The notes beneath the pieces are model-generated. The model searched no databases, was not told the DNA's origin, and worked only from the letters and a program-made list of their open reading frames with translations. From assembly GCA_029244725.1 (NCBI GenBank), contig JAQWQJ010000043.1, positions 1 to 40,336 of the forward strand: DNA of 40,336 bases, in the 5' to 3' direction. The position numbers and the translations under genes are program-made. The stretch comes from Paracoccaceae bacterium. GTDB taxonomy: Bacteria > Pseudomonadota > Alphaproteobacteria > Rhodobacterales > Rhodobacteraceae. Shown piece by piece: positions 33,394 through 40,336 of this stretch; position 1 is the first letter of the stretch, and every line of letters starts with the position of its first letter.

Positions 33394-34431
33394 TCAGGCG
33401 ACGGACCAATGGACCGGGAAGCCCGGATCGAAGACCGTAACCTCGCCATCAGGCGTTTGGATTTTTGCGGGGAACTCGACAGCGTCGCCTTTGGTAAGCG
33501 TGATCGTGTCTGAGTTTTTGGGAAGGCCATAGAAATCTGGGCCGTTCAAGGATGCGAAATTCTCTAATTTGTTCAGTGCGCCTTCTTCCTCAAAGACATG
33601 GGCCAGAAGGCTCATCGTGTTGGTGGCAGTAAAGCAGCCAGCACAGCCACAAGCTGTTTCCTTGTTGGCGTCGGTGTGCGGCGCACTGTCGGTGCCAAGG
33701 AAAAACCGAGAATCCCCAGATGTCGCAGCTGCCCGCAATGCGAGGCGGTGAAATTCACGCTTTGCAACAGGCAGACAATAATAGTGAGGCTTGATCCCGC
33801 CGACGAGGATATGGTTGCGGTTAATGATTAGATGGTGTGTCGTAATCGTCGCCCCAAGGTCTTTCTCATGGGCCTTAACGTAATCCACTCCATCCTTGGT
33901 CGTAATGTGCTCCATAATCACGCGCAAACCAGGGATAGCCTTGCGGATTGGATCTAGAACGCGGTCGATGAAGACAGCTTCGCGGTCAAAAATATCGACA
34001 TCGGCGTCTGTGACTTCACCATGAACACATAACGGGCAGCCTATCTCGGCCATTTTGTCGAGTGTAGCGCGGACGTTATCGAAGTTTGCCACGCCTGAGG
34101 CTGAATTTGTTGTGGCGCCAGCAGGGTAAAGCTTAACAGCCTTGATAAGACCTGAAGCATGAGCCGCGGCAAGCTCTGCTGGGTTCGTATCCTCGGTCAG
34201 ATACAGCGTCATAAGCGGTTCAAAGCTCGCACCCTCAGGCATAGCTGCAAGAATGCGATCCCGATAAGCAGCCGCATCGTTGGCGTTGATCACCGGTGGC
34301 ACGAGGTTTGGCATAATGATCGCACGACCAAAGTGGCGGGTGGTTTCAGGTAGCACTGCTTGCAGCATAGCGCCCTCGCGCAAATGCAGGTGCCAATCAT
34401 CGGGGCGGGTGATCGTAAGGCTTTGGGTCAT
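33394..34431 (-). CDS. pyrC: Dihydroorotase (type II)
   Basis: 345 residues from ATG 34431 ([20 protein letters not shown]); the 34449 start adds six residues. It closes carbamoyl-aspartate to dihydroorotate. The metal site shows DWHLHLREG (HxH, about 12-20), the carboxylated lysine in [13 protein letters not shown] (about 100), [10 protein letters not shown] (about 175) and an Asp in FLGTDSAPH (about 250). The length and CGCAGCF stretch fit the E. coli-like type II class. The mid-length intergenic gap to pyrE holds no clear terminator. Confidence 0.94.
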   Translation of the reverse strand: MTQSLTITRPDDWHLHLREGAMLQAVLPETTRHFGRAIIMPNLVPPVINANDAAAYRDRILAAMPEGASFEPLMTLYLTEDTNPAELAAAHASGLIKAVKLYPAGATTNSASGVANFDNVRATLDKMAEIGCPLCVHGEVTDADVDIFDREAVFIDRVLDPIRKAIPGLRVIMEHITTKDGVDYVKAHEKDLGATITTHHLIINRNHILVGGIKPHYYCLPVAKREFHRLALRAAATSGDSRFFLGTDSAPHTDANKETACGCAGCFTATNTMSLLAHVFEEEGALNKLENFASLNGPDFYGLPKNSDTITLTKGDAVEFPAKIQTPDGEVTVFDPGFPVHWSVA

Positions 34432-34486
34432 GCGCCAGCGATTACACAATCACCAGCGCAGGTTCCAGTCAAAACCGATTCAAGAG

Positions 34487-35437
34487 TTATTCAGCGGGGA
34501 TTGCTGGAAGTTCTGGCAATTGGATGCCTTTCGCCAGCAGATCATCAAGCCGCTTTCTGAAAAGCGGACGATTTGCACGTCGGACTACAGATCGGCAAAA
34601 CAACGCAGTCAGCCGATCGCGTTCAGCGATTTCAAGACGTCGCAGCATGTTGTGAAGATATGGCAAATACCGGCGACGTACCCGGAAGGCGCGATAGAAA
34701 ACATCTTCATCCAGAACGCCTTCGCCAGCCTCTCGGATCAATTCCGGTAGGATCGACATTTGCAAAAGATGTTTCTCAAGGTGGTATCCTAGATGGCGCA
34801 TCCGCAATTTTGTCACATTAGGCTTCGTAAATAGGGCTGCATGCATGGAATCTTGCATGACTTCGGGGTCGAAAAAGATATATGCAGTATCCGCAGCGTC
34901 GATCATATCTGGTGCGTAACCGTAACGATGACTGAAATCTACTTTGCGCATATGCTTGTAGCGAACGTCCCAATTGGCGACGCGTGCGTCCAAAGTTGCC
35001 TGGGGGCGCAGTGCAACAACCTTGGATCCAGGCGACGCAACAGAAAATGCTGCAGCGGCATAACCACAAGAGCCTTCCCCATAGAAAACAACGTTGTCGA
35101 AATCCTCAAAAAAGCCATCGTCGACCAAGCGATCAAAATATCCAATTACGCGCGGATCACGGAACCACGTGTCACCTTCGCTAAACAGAGTTAGGGCAGA
35201 CCATCCGTGATCGCCAACTAAGTGATAGGCCATCGGCCTTGCATCCGGTCGCGAAAGCACGCTGTCAACGTTTTCGAATGTAACGACAAGAGTTTTGCCT
35301 TCGTCAAAAAAGGCAACGGAATGATTGTCGCCTAACGGCTCAAAATATCCGGTTTCCTCAGACAAGTTTTCAAGGGTTTCAAACCACTTGTCCTTTTCCA
35401 GATCCGAAAGATTTTCGCGAAAAGCGCCATTCGACAT
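34487..35437 (-). CDS. Alpha/beta-hydrolase-fold-like protein of glycan clusters, unknown function
   Basis: 316 residues. The middle shows a hydrolase-like core: LVVTFENVDSVLS (about 50), a WF-rich lead and VVFYGEGSCGYAAAAFS (about 117-133). The related pattern in hydrolases is FYGxSMGGYAA. Here the Ser is one residue later (GEGSCG), so the classic nucleophile is missing. VVALRPQATLD follows, as in that group. The last third is helical and Arg-rich. Roseobacter homologs are sometimes annotated as phosphoadenosine phosphosulfate reductase, but I see no PAPS reductase motif. It lies at the edge of the sulfotransferase/glycosyltransferase block, on the same strand, so a role in surface glycans is plausible but unproven. 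Confidence 0.55.
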   Translation of the reverse strand: MSNGAFRENLSDLEKDKWFETLENLSEETGYFEPLGDNHSVAFFDEGKTLVVTFENVDSVLSRPDARPMAYHLVGDHGWSALTLFSEGDTWFRDPRVIGYFDRLVDDGFFEDFDNVVFYGEGSCGYAAAAFSVASPGSKVVALRPQATLDARVANWDVRYKHMRKVDFSHRYGYAPDMIDAADTAYIFFDPEVMQDSMHAALFTKPNVTKLRMRHLGYHLEKHLLQMSILPELIREAGEGVLDEDVFYRAFRVRRRYLPYLHNMLRRLEIAERDRLTALFCRSVVRRANRPLFRKRLDDLLAKGIQLPELPAIPAE

Positions 35438-35554
35438 TACTCAAGTTCCCTAACAAAAATACTAAACTCACACTCATTGTGATCTCTGGATAGTTAAGAA
35501 ATCGGGCAGAAATGCGCTGAAAGCAGGGGGCTTTTGAGATAAGTTTTCGGTGAA

Positions 35555-36595
35555 TTAGTCTTGACCTAGGGTCAATTCTCTCAGTCTGTGGGAGCGAATG
35601 ATTTCCGCTTTTTCCCTTGAAATTGAATGGGTTGAGGGGGTCATAAGCAGACGTCCAAATAAGGCGCGGTTGGGTTCCTTAAGCATTAGTTTTTGGAAGC
35701 GTTCATGTCGCCACGCAACTGCCTTAGAATGTGAAACTTGAAGCGTTTGGTTGCCCAGTAACGCGGTCAGAATTTCCGTTTTGTCCGCAGAAGTGCATTG
35801 GATAGTAGCGTCGGTTTCGTCGTTAAAATTACGTTCAACCCAATAATCCATCCCCAATTTGTCAGCGTCATGAACTGCGCGACCACGATCGGATTTCAAA
35901 ACGAAGCTCTCCATTGCGCCAAGCGGATAGTGGTTCAATTGAGCCAAGCCGTAATTGTCTTGGCCAAAGTCTGAGAATATGCGCTTGTTGCGAAATGGCT
36001 TTCCAAGTTCACGTCCAGACCCATCAAACCAGCGCATGTCATCGGATTGTGGTTGCCGTGGGCGATGAACGCCTAGCTTGGCATAGCTGCCATTGTTTTT
36101 ATAAAGTGTTTTGAACATTGCGGCGCGCCACGGCCAATGAAGAACAGCGGGCGCAGCCTTGGTGAAAGTTTCGGTCACAGGTTGATCTTTGAATTCGATC
36201 ACACCCCCGTTTCCAAACAACCGCCAAGTCAGCGTGATCGCGTCGGCTTCCGGTAAGGCGTTTATCAAATCCGCGATGCTGTGATCGTCCGTATGGACGT
36301 TCACAAATTCGTCGACGTCCAGCGGTAAAATCCAATCAGCCGCTTTGACCAACGAAAGTTTCTCGGCCGACTTCAAGGCAGTGAATTGGATACCTCGTTT
36401 ATCATAAGGGCCGTCATTGCGCACATGGGTCAGCCATCCCATCGCTGCCAGCTGATCCAACATCACGTCAGTGCCATCCTGACAGTCGTTTGAAAAAACA
36501 AGGAAATCCGTCACGCCAACCGCCCGATGATGTGCCAGCCATTCCAGCAGAAAGGCGGCCTCGTTTCGGACTGTGAGGACGGCAAGAATGCGCAT
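35555..36595 (-). CDS. Family 2-like glycosyltransferase (Glyco_tranf_2_4 type)
   Basis: 346 residues. The GT-A fold begins with AVLTVRNEAAFLLEWLAHHR (about 5-24) and FSNDCQDGTDVMLDQL. The metal-binding DVDEF motif is near residue 93, followed by ITLTWRLFGNGGV (about 120), a GVHRP stretch and LNHYPLGAMESFVLK, all shared with the other two glycosyltransferases of this block. It starts directly after the stop of the 783-residue gene (TAG then ATG). The acceptor and sugar are unknown; export or capsule genes are not seen in the window. Confidence 0.85.
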   Translation of the reverse strand: MRILAVLTVRNEAAFLLEWLAHHRAVGVTDFLVFSNDCQDGTDVMLDQLAAMGWLTHVRNDGPYDKRGIQFTALKSAEKLSLVKAADWILPLDVDEFVNVHTDDHSIADLINALPEADAITLTWRLFGNGGVIEFKDQPVTETFTKAAPAVLHWPWRAAMFKTLYKNNGSYAKLGVHRPRQPQSDDMRWFDGSGRELGKPFRNKRIFSDFGQDNYGLAQLNHYPLGAMESFVLKSDRGRAVHDADKLGMDYWVERNFNDETDATIQCTSADKTEILTALLGNQTLQVSHSKAVAWRHERFQKLMLKEPNRALFGRLLMTPSTHSISREKAEIIRSHRLRELTLGQD

Positions 36596-38947
36596 CTAGC
36601 TGTCCATATCCAAAGCTAGGGCATAGGCAACACGTTCGGTTTCGGTCAATTTTAGTGTTAGCGCCTGTTGGTACAGGTCTTCGAATTCATCCATGTTGTG
36701 CAGTTCGGCGGCTTTATTGCGGTGCCACTCACGACCGAAACTATGCCATTTTTGTAGTTCAGAATCCGTAATCAGCCTGTCAAACTCCTCTTGAAGGCGT
36801 GGCATGTTACGTTTGATTGAGACGTCTTTATTGTCCGACCAATCCATGCGGATCCAATAGTTTATCCCGATCGACCGATCTACGTGAAGCGCACGCCCTC
36901 GTTGCCGCTTTACCAGATAGCTTTCAGCAGAACGAAGCGCATAGTGGTTCAGTTGAATTTGATCGTAACCAATTGATTTTGTCGAGCTTCTCCAACCTTT
37001 GTCAGCGGCTTCACGCGTCATGTCGCGGCCTGATCCATTGATCCACTTAACCTGCTCGCGAAAGCCTTCATCAAGTTTATTCGGGCGGTGGCACGAAATT
37101 TTCTCATATGCGCCGATGTTTTTGAACATCGTTTTAAACCCCCAAACTGTATGGGGTTTCGGGCAAAATTTCGGAGCTGCGTGGTCGAATTGATCGATTA
37201 CAAAATCGTCGTTTAACTGGGTAACCCCGTTGTGACCAAACAGACGCCATGTCATCGCTACATTCGTGACATCTGGGTAAAGGGCAAGAAATTCGGGCAG
37301 CGTGCCGTTGCCCATTCGAATGTTCATGAACTCATCGACGTCGATGTGGATGACCCACTCAGCATTTTTGATCACGTCTTCTTTCAATGCTTGGTTCAAC
37401 GCATATTGTTGGGGCGAATTGCCCTTCCACTTGTCGTTGTTCCGGTGTTGAAGGATGCCCAATTCTTGCAGCCGATCCAGGATTTCGCTGGTACCGTCAG
37501 AGCAATCGTTTGTGTAGATCAGAAAGTTATCAACGCCAATTGCGCGATGATAGGCAACCCACTCGAGGATATAGGGCGCCTCGTTTTTCATGCAGCCTAC
37601 AATGACATTGCCACTGTTGCCTTTGGGTAGGTCACGTGCAGTTATCGCGCCATAATTGGGTTTTTCAACGGCTTCGTCGTCAGTGCCGATATTGTTGTGC
37701 GGTTTAAAGCTGCTTGTTTGCAGCATCTGAAAGTTCTTTTTCGCTAAATCGGGCATGATTTCGCGCGCAGTTTGCGTCAGTCCGTCAGCTTCATCGCCGT
37801 TATGCTTTTTTGACCCAACGGTTTCTAGATCACGCGCTTTTTCCTGCTCCTCTTTAGTTGCACGCTCGATGCGACGTATGAACGACAGCAGGTATTGCGT
37901 CGGGCGATAGCCAAACTTTGGATCCGCTTCTTTCCAGTCGTCGGCCATGGGCGGAGGGCTCATCGCCTCGTCAGTTAACGCTGGATATTTGGCGACCAAG
38001 TCAGCGTTTTGGTCGGCAAAAGTTGTCGAAATTTCGGAAAAGCTGCCAGCATCAAGCGGGCAGCCGTCGATGGAAACATCTTTGATAAGGCTATTCCAAA
38101 GCTTGCGTGGAATTATCCGACCCAGCTTGGTCAGTTTGATGAGCTCAATATTTAATTGACGGGCACGGGTTAGCGCGGCCTCAGCCGGTGGTTCAGAGTT
38201 CCGGGCAGGGATGTATTTTCCGAAAATCGCCTCAATGTCAAAGGCTTCTGCGATTTCGTCGGTCAAGGAAGCAGAGTTAAACAGAGCCTCGTCATAGGTA
38301 CGTAAGTCGACGGAATCTTCGCCAAAAACCTCTTCCCAGTTGCGAACCATTGCCGAGTAATCCAACCAAAATGCGGGTGCTTGGATCTCAGCAAATTGCG
38401 CGTTAGCCGGGTCGATCTGCGGAGCTTGCGCTAGGGCATCGCTCCACCAATCTTCGCTCTCAGCCAATGCCATTTCCGTTGCCAGCGAAGAGGTGCGCCC
38501 CATCTGAACTTGGTGCGCGTAATAGCGCGACAGGACTTTCGATTGCTCTTCGACATGGGCGATCACGCGGATGTCTGACGAATAGCGAGATAGGAATGCC
38601 TTTATTCGCTCAAGTTCGGATTTGCGGTGTATTGAGCTGCCCAATTGAGAGGCCGAGAGGATCACCGTGTGGGGCGCATGTCGCGCGATCTCGTTCGAGA
38701 ATTCTTGAGTGATCTTATCGCGAAGCAATGTTTGCTTCTCAGGCGTGATGAACCCGCGATTGAAACGCAGAACATCAACATGTTCAGGGTCTGTCATGGC
38801 CATAAAGAGACGCGTGTGGTTCTTAGGACCAAGCGATTTCGGGAACAAAACACCACGGGTAATTAGGTTGTCGCGTTTGTCGTCCAATGTTTCTTGAATA
38901 CGGTCTGCGCCCAAGCTGTCAGGGCCGATGTGAAGGAATATTCGCAT
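36596..38947 (-). CDS. Fusion: sulfotransferase-like domain + family 2-like glycosyltransferase
   Basis: 783 residues from ATG 38947, which shares one base with the upstream stop (TGATG). Residues 1 to about 300 follow the sulfotransferase-like pattern LHIG-x8-IQ-x-L-x6-L-x-x-RGVLFP, but the PAPS loop reads HIGPDSLGADRIQ where related proteins have HIGxxKTGTTxIQ, so the Lys and Thr residues are lost. A charged linker spans about 330-445. The C-terminal glycosyltransferase has VGCMKNEAPYILEWVAYHRA (about 447), TNDCSDGTSEIL, IDVDEFMNI (about 533), MTWRLFGHNGV and LNHYALRSAESYLVK. The N-terminal part may now be a binding or scaffold domain. It is operonic with an intact sulfotransferase and another glycosyltransferase. 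Confidence 0.8.
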   Translation of the reverse strand: MRIFLHIGPDSLGADRIQETLDDKRDNLITRGVLFPKSLGPKNHTRLFMAMTDPEHVDVLRFNRGFITPEKQTLLRDKITQEFSNEIARHAPHTVILSASQLGSSIHRKSELERIKAFLSRYSSDIRVIAHVEEQSKVLSRYYAHQVQMGRTSSLATEMALAESEDWWSDALAQAPQIDPANAQFAEIQAPAFWLDYSAMVRNWEEVFGEDSVDLRTYDEALFNSASLTDEIAEAFDIEAIFGKYIPARNSEPPAEAALTRARQLNIELIKLTKLGRIIPRKLWNSLIKDVSIDGCPLDAGSFSEISTTFADQNADLVAKYPALTDEAMSPPPMADDWKEADPKFGYRPTQYLLSFIRRIERATKEEQEKARDLETVGSKKHNGDEADGLTQTAREIMPDLAKKNFQMLQTSSFKPHNNIGTDDEAVEKPNYGAITARDLPKGNSGNVIVGCMKNEAPYILEWVAYHRAIGVDNFLIYTNDCSDGTSEILDRLQELGILQHRNNDKWKGNSPQQYALNQALKEDVIKNAEWVIHIDVDEFMNIRMGNGTLPEFLALYPDVTNVAMTWRLFGHNGVTQLNDDFVIDQFDHAAPKFCPKPHTVWGFKTMFKNIGAYEKISCHRPNKLDEGFREQVKWINGSGRDMTREAADKGWRSSTKSIGYDQIQLNHYALRSAESYLVKRQRGRALHVDRSIGINYWIRMDWSDNKDVSIKRNMPRLQEEFDRLITDSELQKWHSFGREWHRNKAAELHNMDEFEDLYQQALTLKLTETERVAYALALDMDS

Positions 38948-39585
38948 CAATCTACCCCCTCTGCTGTGCGCCGGGTGTTCTCGTTTGCGATGCCCCACCA
39001 AGGCAGCTCAATACCAAGGAACTTGCCGATCTTTTCTTTCGGTTCCTCGTCTTTTATGTCGTATTCGAGGAAATTGGGGTCTCCGGCAAAGACGCGTCGG
39101 CAGAAACTATAATGGCCTTCTATCCAACGAATGCGGTCCTGATCAGTTCCGCCGTAACCCTCGGGCATACCTGGGATTGCCGAATTTGGTAGTCGAAATG
39201 AGCCGAGGTTTGACCATCGCCCCATGCTGTCGGACAACGAAGCCGAGTCGCGATGCGTCAATATGAACTTGGCATTCGGGTGATTGTCTTTAATCGATTG
39301 CAACAAGCCCCAGTCGGTCTGAGGCCACAGGTTTAATCCGTTTCGCACGATATCGATTTCGGTGAATGCGTTAAAATCAGGCAAGCGGGCAAGCGGATCA
39401 CCCTCTTCGAAATAGCCTTCATACATCAGCTTACCGACAAATCGACGCGCGAGTTCGTCATTTGGCGACTGCCCTTTACGGATGCGCCAATCAGCAACTT
39501 TCAAACCCGCTCGCGCCAAAGCCTCGCCAAGTGTCGTCGTGCCGGATTTCGGTAGGCCGAGGTTGATGACTTTGAGATCGCTCAT
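38947..39585 (-). CDS. Sulfotransferase family protein
   Basis: 212 residues. The PAPS-binding loop is intact: INLGLPKSGTTTLGEALARAG (about 7-27). FILTHRDSASLSDSMGRW (about 107) matches the 3'-phosphate-binding region with Arg and Ser. The length and WxxxxGHYSFCRR stretch fit the sulfotransfer_4-like group. It probably adds sulfate to a surface sugar or lipid made by the neighbouring glycosyltransferases. ATG at 39585 overlaps the upstream glycosyltransferase stop (ATGA), and its stop overlaps the next start. No PAPS synthesis genes are in the window. Confidence 0.85.
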   Translation of the reverse strand: MSDLKVINLGLPKSGTTTLGEALARAGLKVADWRIRKGQSPNDELARRFVGKLMYEGYFEEGDPLARLPDFNAFTEIDIVRNGLNLWPQTDWGLLQSIKDNHPNAKFILTHRDSASLSDSMGRWSNLGSFRLPNSAIPGMPEGYGGTDQDRIRWIEGHYSFCRRVFAGDPNFLEYDIKDEEPKEKIGKFLGIELPWWGIANENTRRTAEGVD

Positions 39586-40198
39586 GCCGCACCCTCAAGC
39601 ATCGCGATCAACTCAAGTTCTTTGGGCGGCAATGTGGGCAAAGATTTTAGACGCTCGGCTAGGGCCGCATAATCTGGATCGGCCATCAGTCTGTCACGAG
39701 TTTCCTTGTGGGCCGCAACCGCTTCGTCATGCAAGCGGGCTATCTCAGGATCAGATTTTAGGTCTTTCAATGCATCGCTCAGATCAGGCAGGTATCGATG
39801 GATCGACTGATCTTCCCACCCTTGATCATTGCGTTCACGCCAATAAGTGTCGTCAAAATTGCGGTTCTCTCGGTTCACGTCGCCGCGGTCATTTTTAACC
39901 AAATAGCTATCAAGCGACCGCAGCGCGTAATGGTTCAACGTCGCGAAATCTCGTCCGCCTTTGGCAGGGAACTTTCTAATACGGCGCTTGTTCTCGGCCA
40001 TCTTGAACTTGAACGGGACTTCACGCCCTGATCCATCTGTCCAGTCAGGCCGACGGTTCTTGGACAAGATCGAGCGAAAAAATGGACGATGTGCACCATA
40101 ATAGTGCAGCGGAAAATCTTTGCGGATCAGGGTTTTAACCTCTTGCGCGGTTTCGTCGTTCCAAATGTCGGGATTGTGGGTCAGATTGAATTGCCCAA
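39582..40198 (-). pseudogene. Family 2-like glycosyltransferase cut by an insertion sequence (C-terminal 204 residues)
   Basis: From the IS boundary inwards the frame reads GQFNLTHNPDIW and continues with YYGAHRPFF, WTDGSGREVP, LNHYALRSLDSYLVKNDRGD and YWRERN. This matches the C-terminal half of the two glycosyltransferases downstream. The N-terminal half with the GT-A nucleotide-binding and DVDEF motifs is missing, because positions 40199 onward are IS sequence. The open frame that continues into the IS (to 40310 and beyond) is antisense to the transposase and is not part of this protein. The gene is the first of the operon visible here. Its missing half could lie beyond the IS, outside the window. 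Confidence 0.75.
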
Positions 40199-40336
40199 GG
40201 GGCTGACCCAGATAACGCGAAAAAGGTGTTATCATGGGAAGCATGCGGAAGAGTCGCTTAAGTAAGTATAAACAGGGTCGCCTGGTCGAGCATTTTGTTG
40301 CCGGAACCACGGCTCGAACTGCGGCCAGTTTATGTG
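40199..40336 (+). mobile_element. IS1595-family insertion sequence, 5' end only (right copy)
   Basis: Same sequence as 1-136 in opposite orientation, perfect over 136 bases, with two extra bases at the edge. It begins GGGGCTGACCCAGATAAC directly after ...TTGCCCAA and interrupts the glycosyltransferase gene. The flanking 8 bases (TTGGGCAA-type, 40191-40198 on the plus strand) differ from those at the left copy, so the two copies are separate insertions. Confidence 0.72.
40243..40336 (+). CDS. IS1595-family transposase, N-terminal fragment (runs off window)
   Basis: Plus-strand frame from ATG 40243 to the edge, about 31 residues, identical to the fragment at 1-92 plus one more residue (Cys). 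ATG 40234 is an alternative start. The rest of the gene is outside the window. Confidence 0.65.
   Translation, partial: MRKSRLSKYKQGRLVEHFVAGTTARTAASLC

Noticed and set aside
34487-35437. PAPS reductase annotation for the 316-residue protein
   Set aside because: No PP-loop SGGxDS motif or C-terminal ECGLH motif is seen.
40199-40310. Extension of the glycosyltransferase frame to a GTG at 40310
   Set aside because: These bases belong to the IS-like repeat also present at 1-136. The peptide is antisense to the transposase and resembles no glycosyltransferase.

Overview
The window looks like a chromosomal segment of a marine alphaproteobacterium of the Rhodobacterales (Roseobacter group). This rests on protein flavour and on gene neighbourhoods usual in that group: phaZ/phaC-phaP-phaR, radA-cvpA-purF, alr beside mlaE/mlaF, and pyrC-pyrE-dnaB. 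No taxonomic marker gene (rRNA) is present, so the assignment is an inference.

Both ends consist of the same 136-base sequence in opposite orientation (1-136 and 40199-40334). It reads as the start of an IS1595-family insertion sequence, entering the transposase gene at both edges. The window is therefore probably a contig or segment bounded by two inverted IS copies. At the left edge a decayed cytochrome c gene with an FNR-type box lies next to the IS. At the right edge the IS has cut into a glycosyltransferase gene.

Layout, left to right. (1) A compact curli operon (long curlin, csgF, csgG) and manC for GDP-mannose: biofilm and surface polymers. (2) cspA and an ArsC/Spx-like gene. (3) A bufferin-type RiPP operon read right to left (bufA precursor, bufB MNIO enzyme, bufC partner, DoxX membrane protein), a recently described periplasmic copper-buffering system. 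(4) thrS and an alpha/beta hydrolase. (5) The polyhydroxybutyrate cluster: phaZ divergent from phaC-phaP-phaR, with CTGC/GCAG palindromes that fit PhaR operators in all three intergenic regions. (6) A four-gene operon of gamma-glutamyl polyamine catabolism: two glutamine-synthetase-like ligases, a class I amidotransferase/hydrolase and an FAD oxidase. (7) A Flp-like peptide, then purF, a FkbM methyltransferase that separates purF from cvpA, and radA. (8) A sterol-desaturase-like enzyme, a small membrane protein, the MlaF/MlaE lipid transporter core and alr. (9) cobS-cobC, dnaB (a consensus DnaA box lies upstream), pyrE and pyrC. (10) An accessory surface-glycan block on the minus strand: a hydrolase-fold protein with a displaced nucleophile motif, two family-2 glycosyltransferases (one fused to a sulfotransferase-like domain that has lost its PAPS loop), an intact sulfotransferase, and the IS-truncated glycosyltransferase.

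The best candidates for a less-described system are the bufferin operon and the right-end sulfotransferase/glycosyltransferase block. No tRNA, rRNA, CRISPR array, prophage or replication origin was found.
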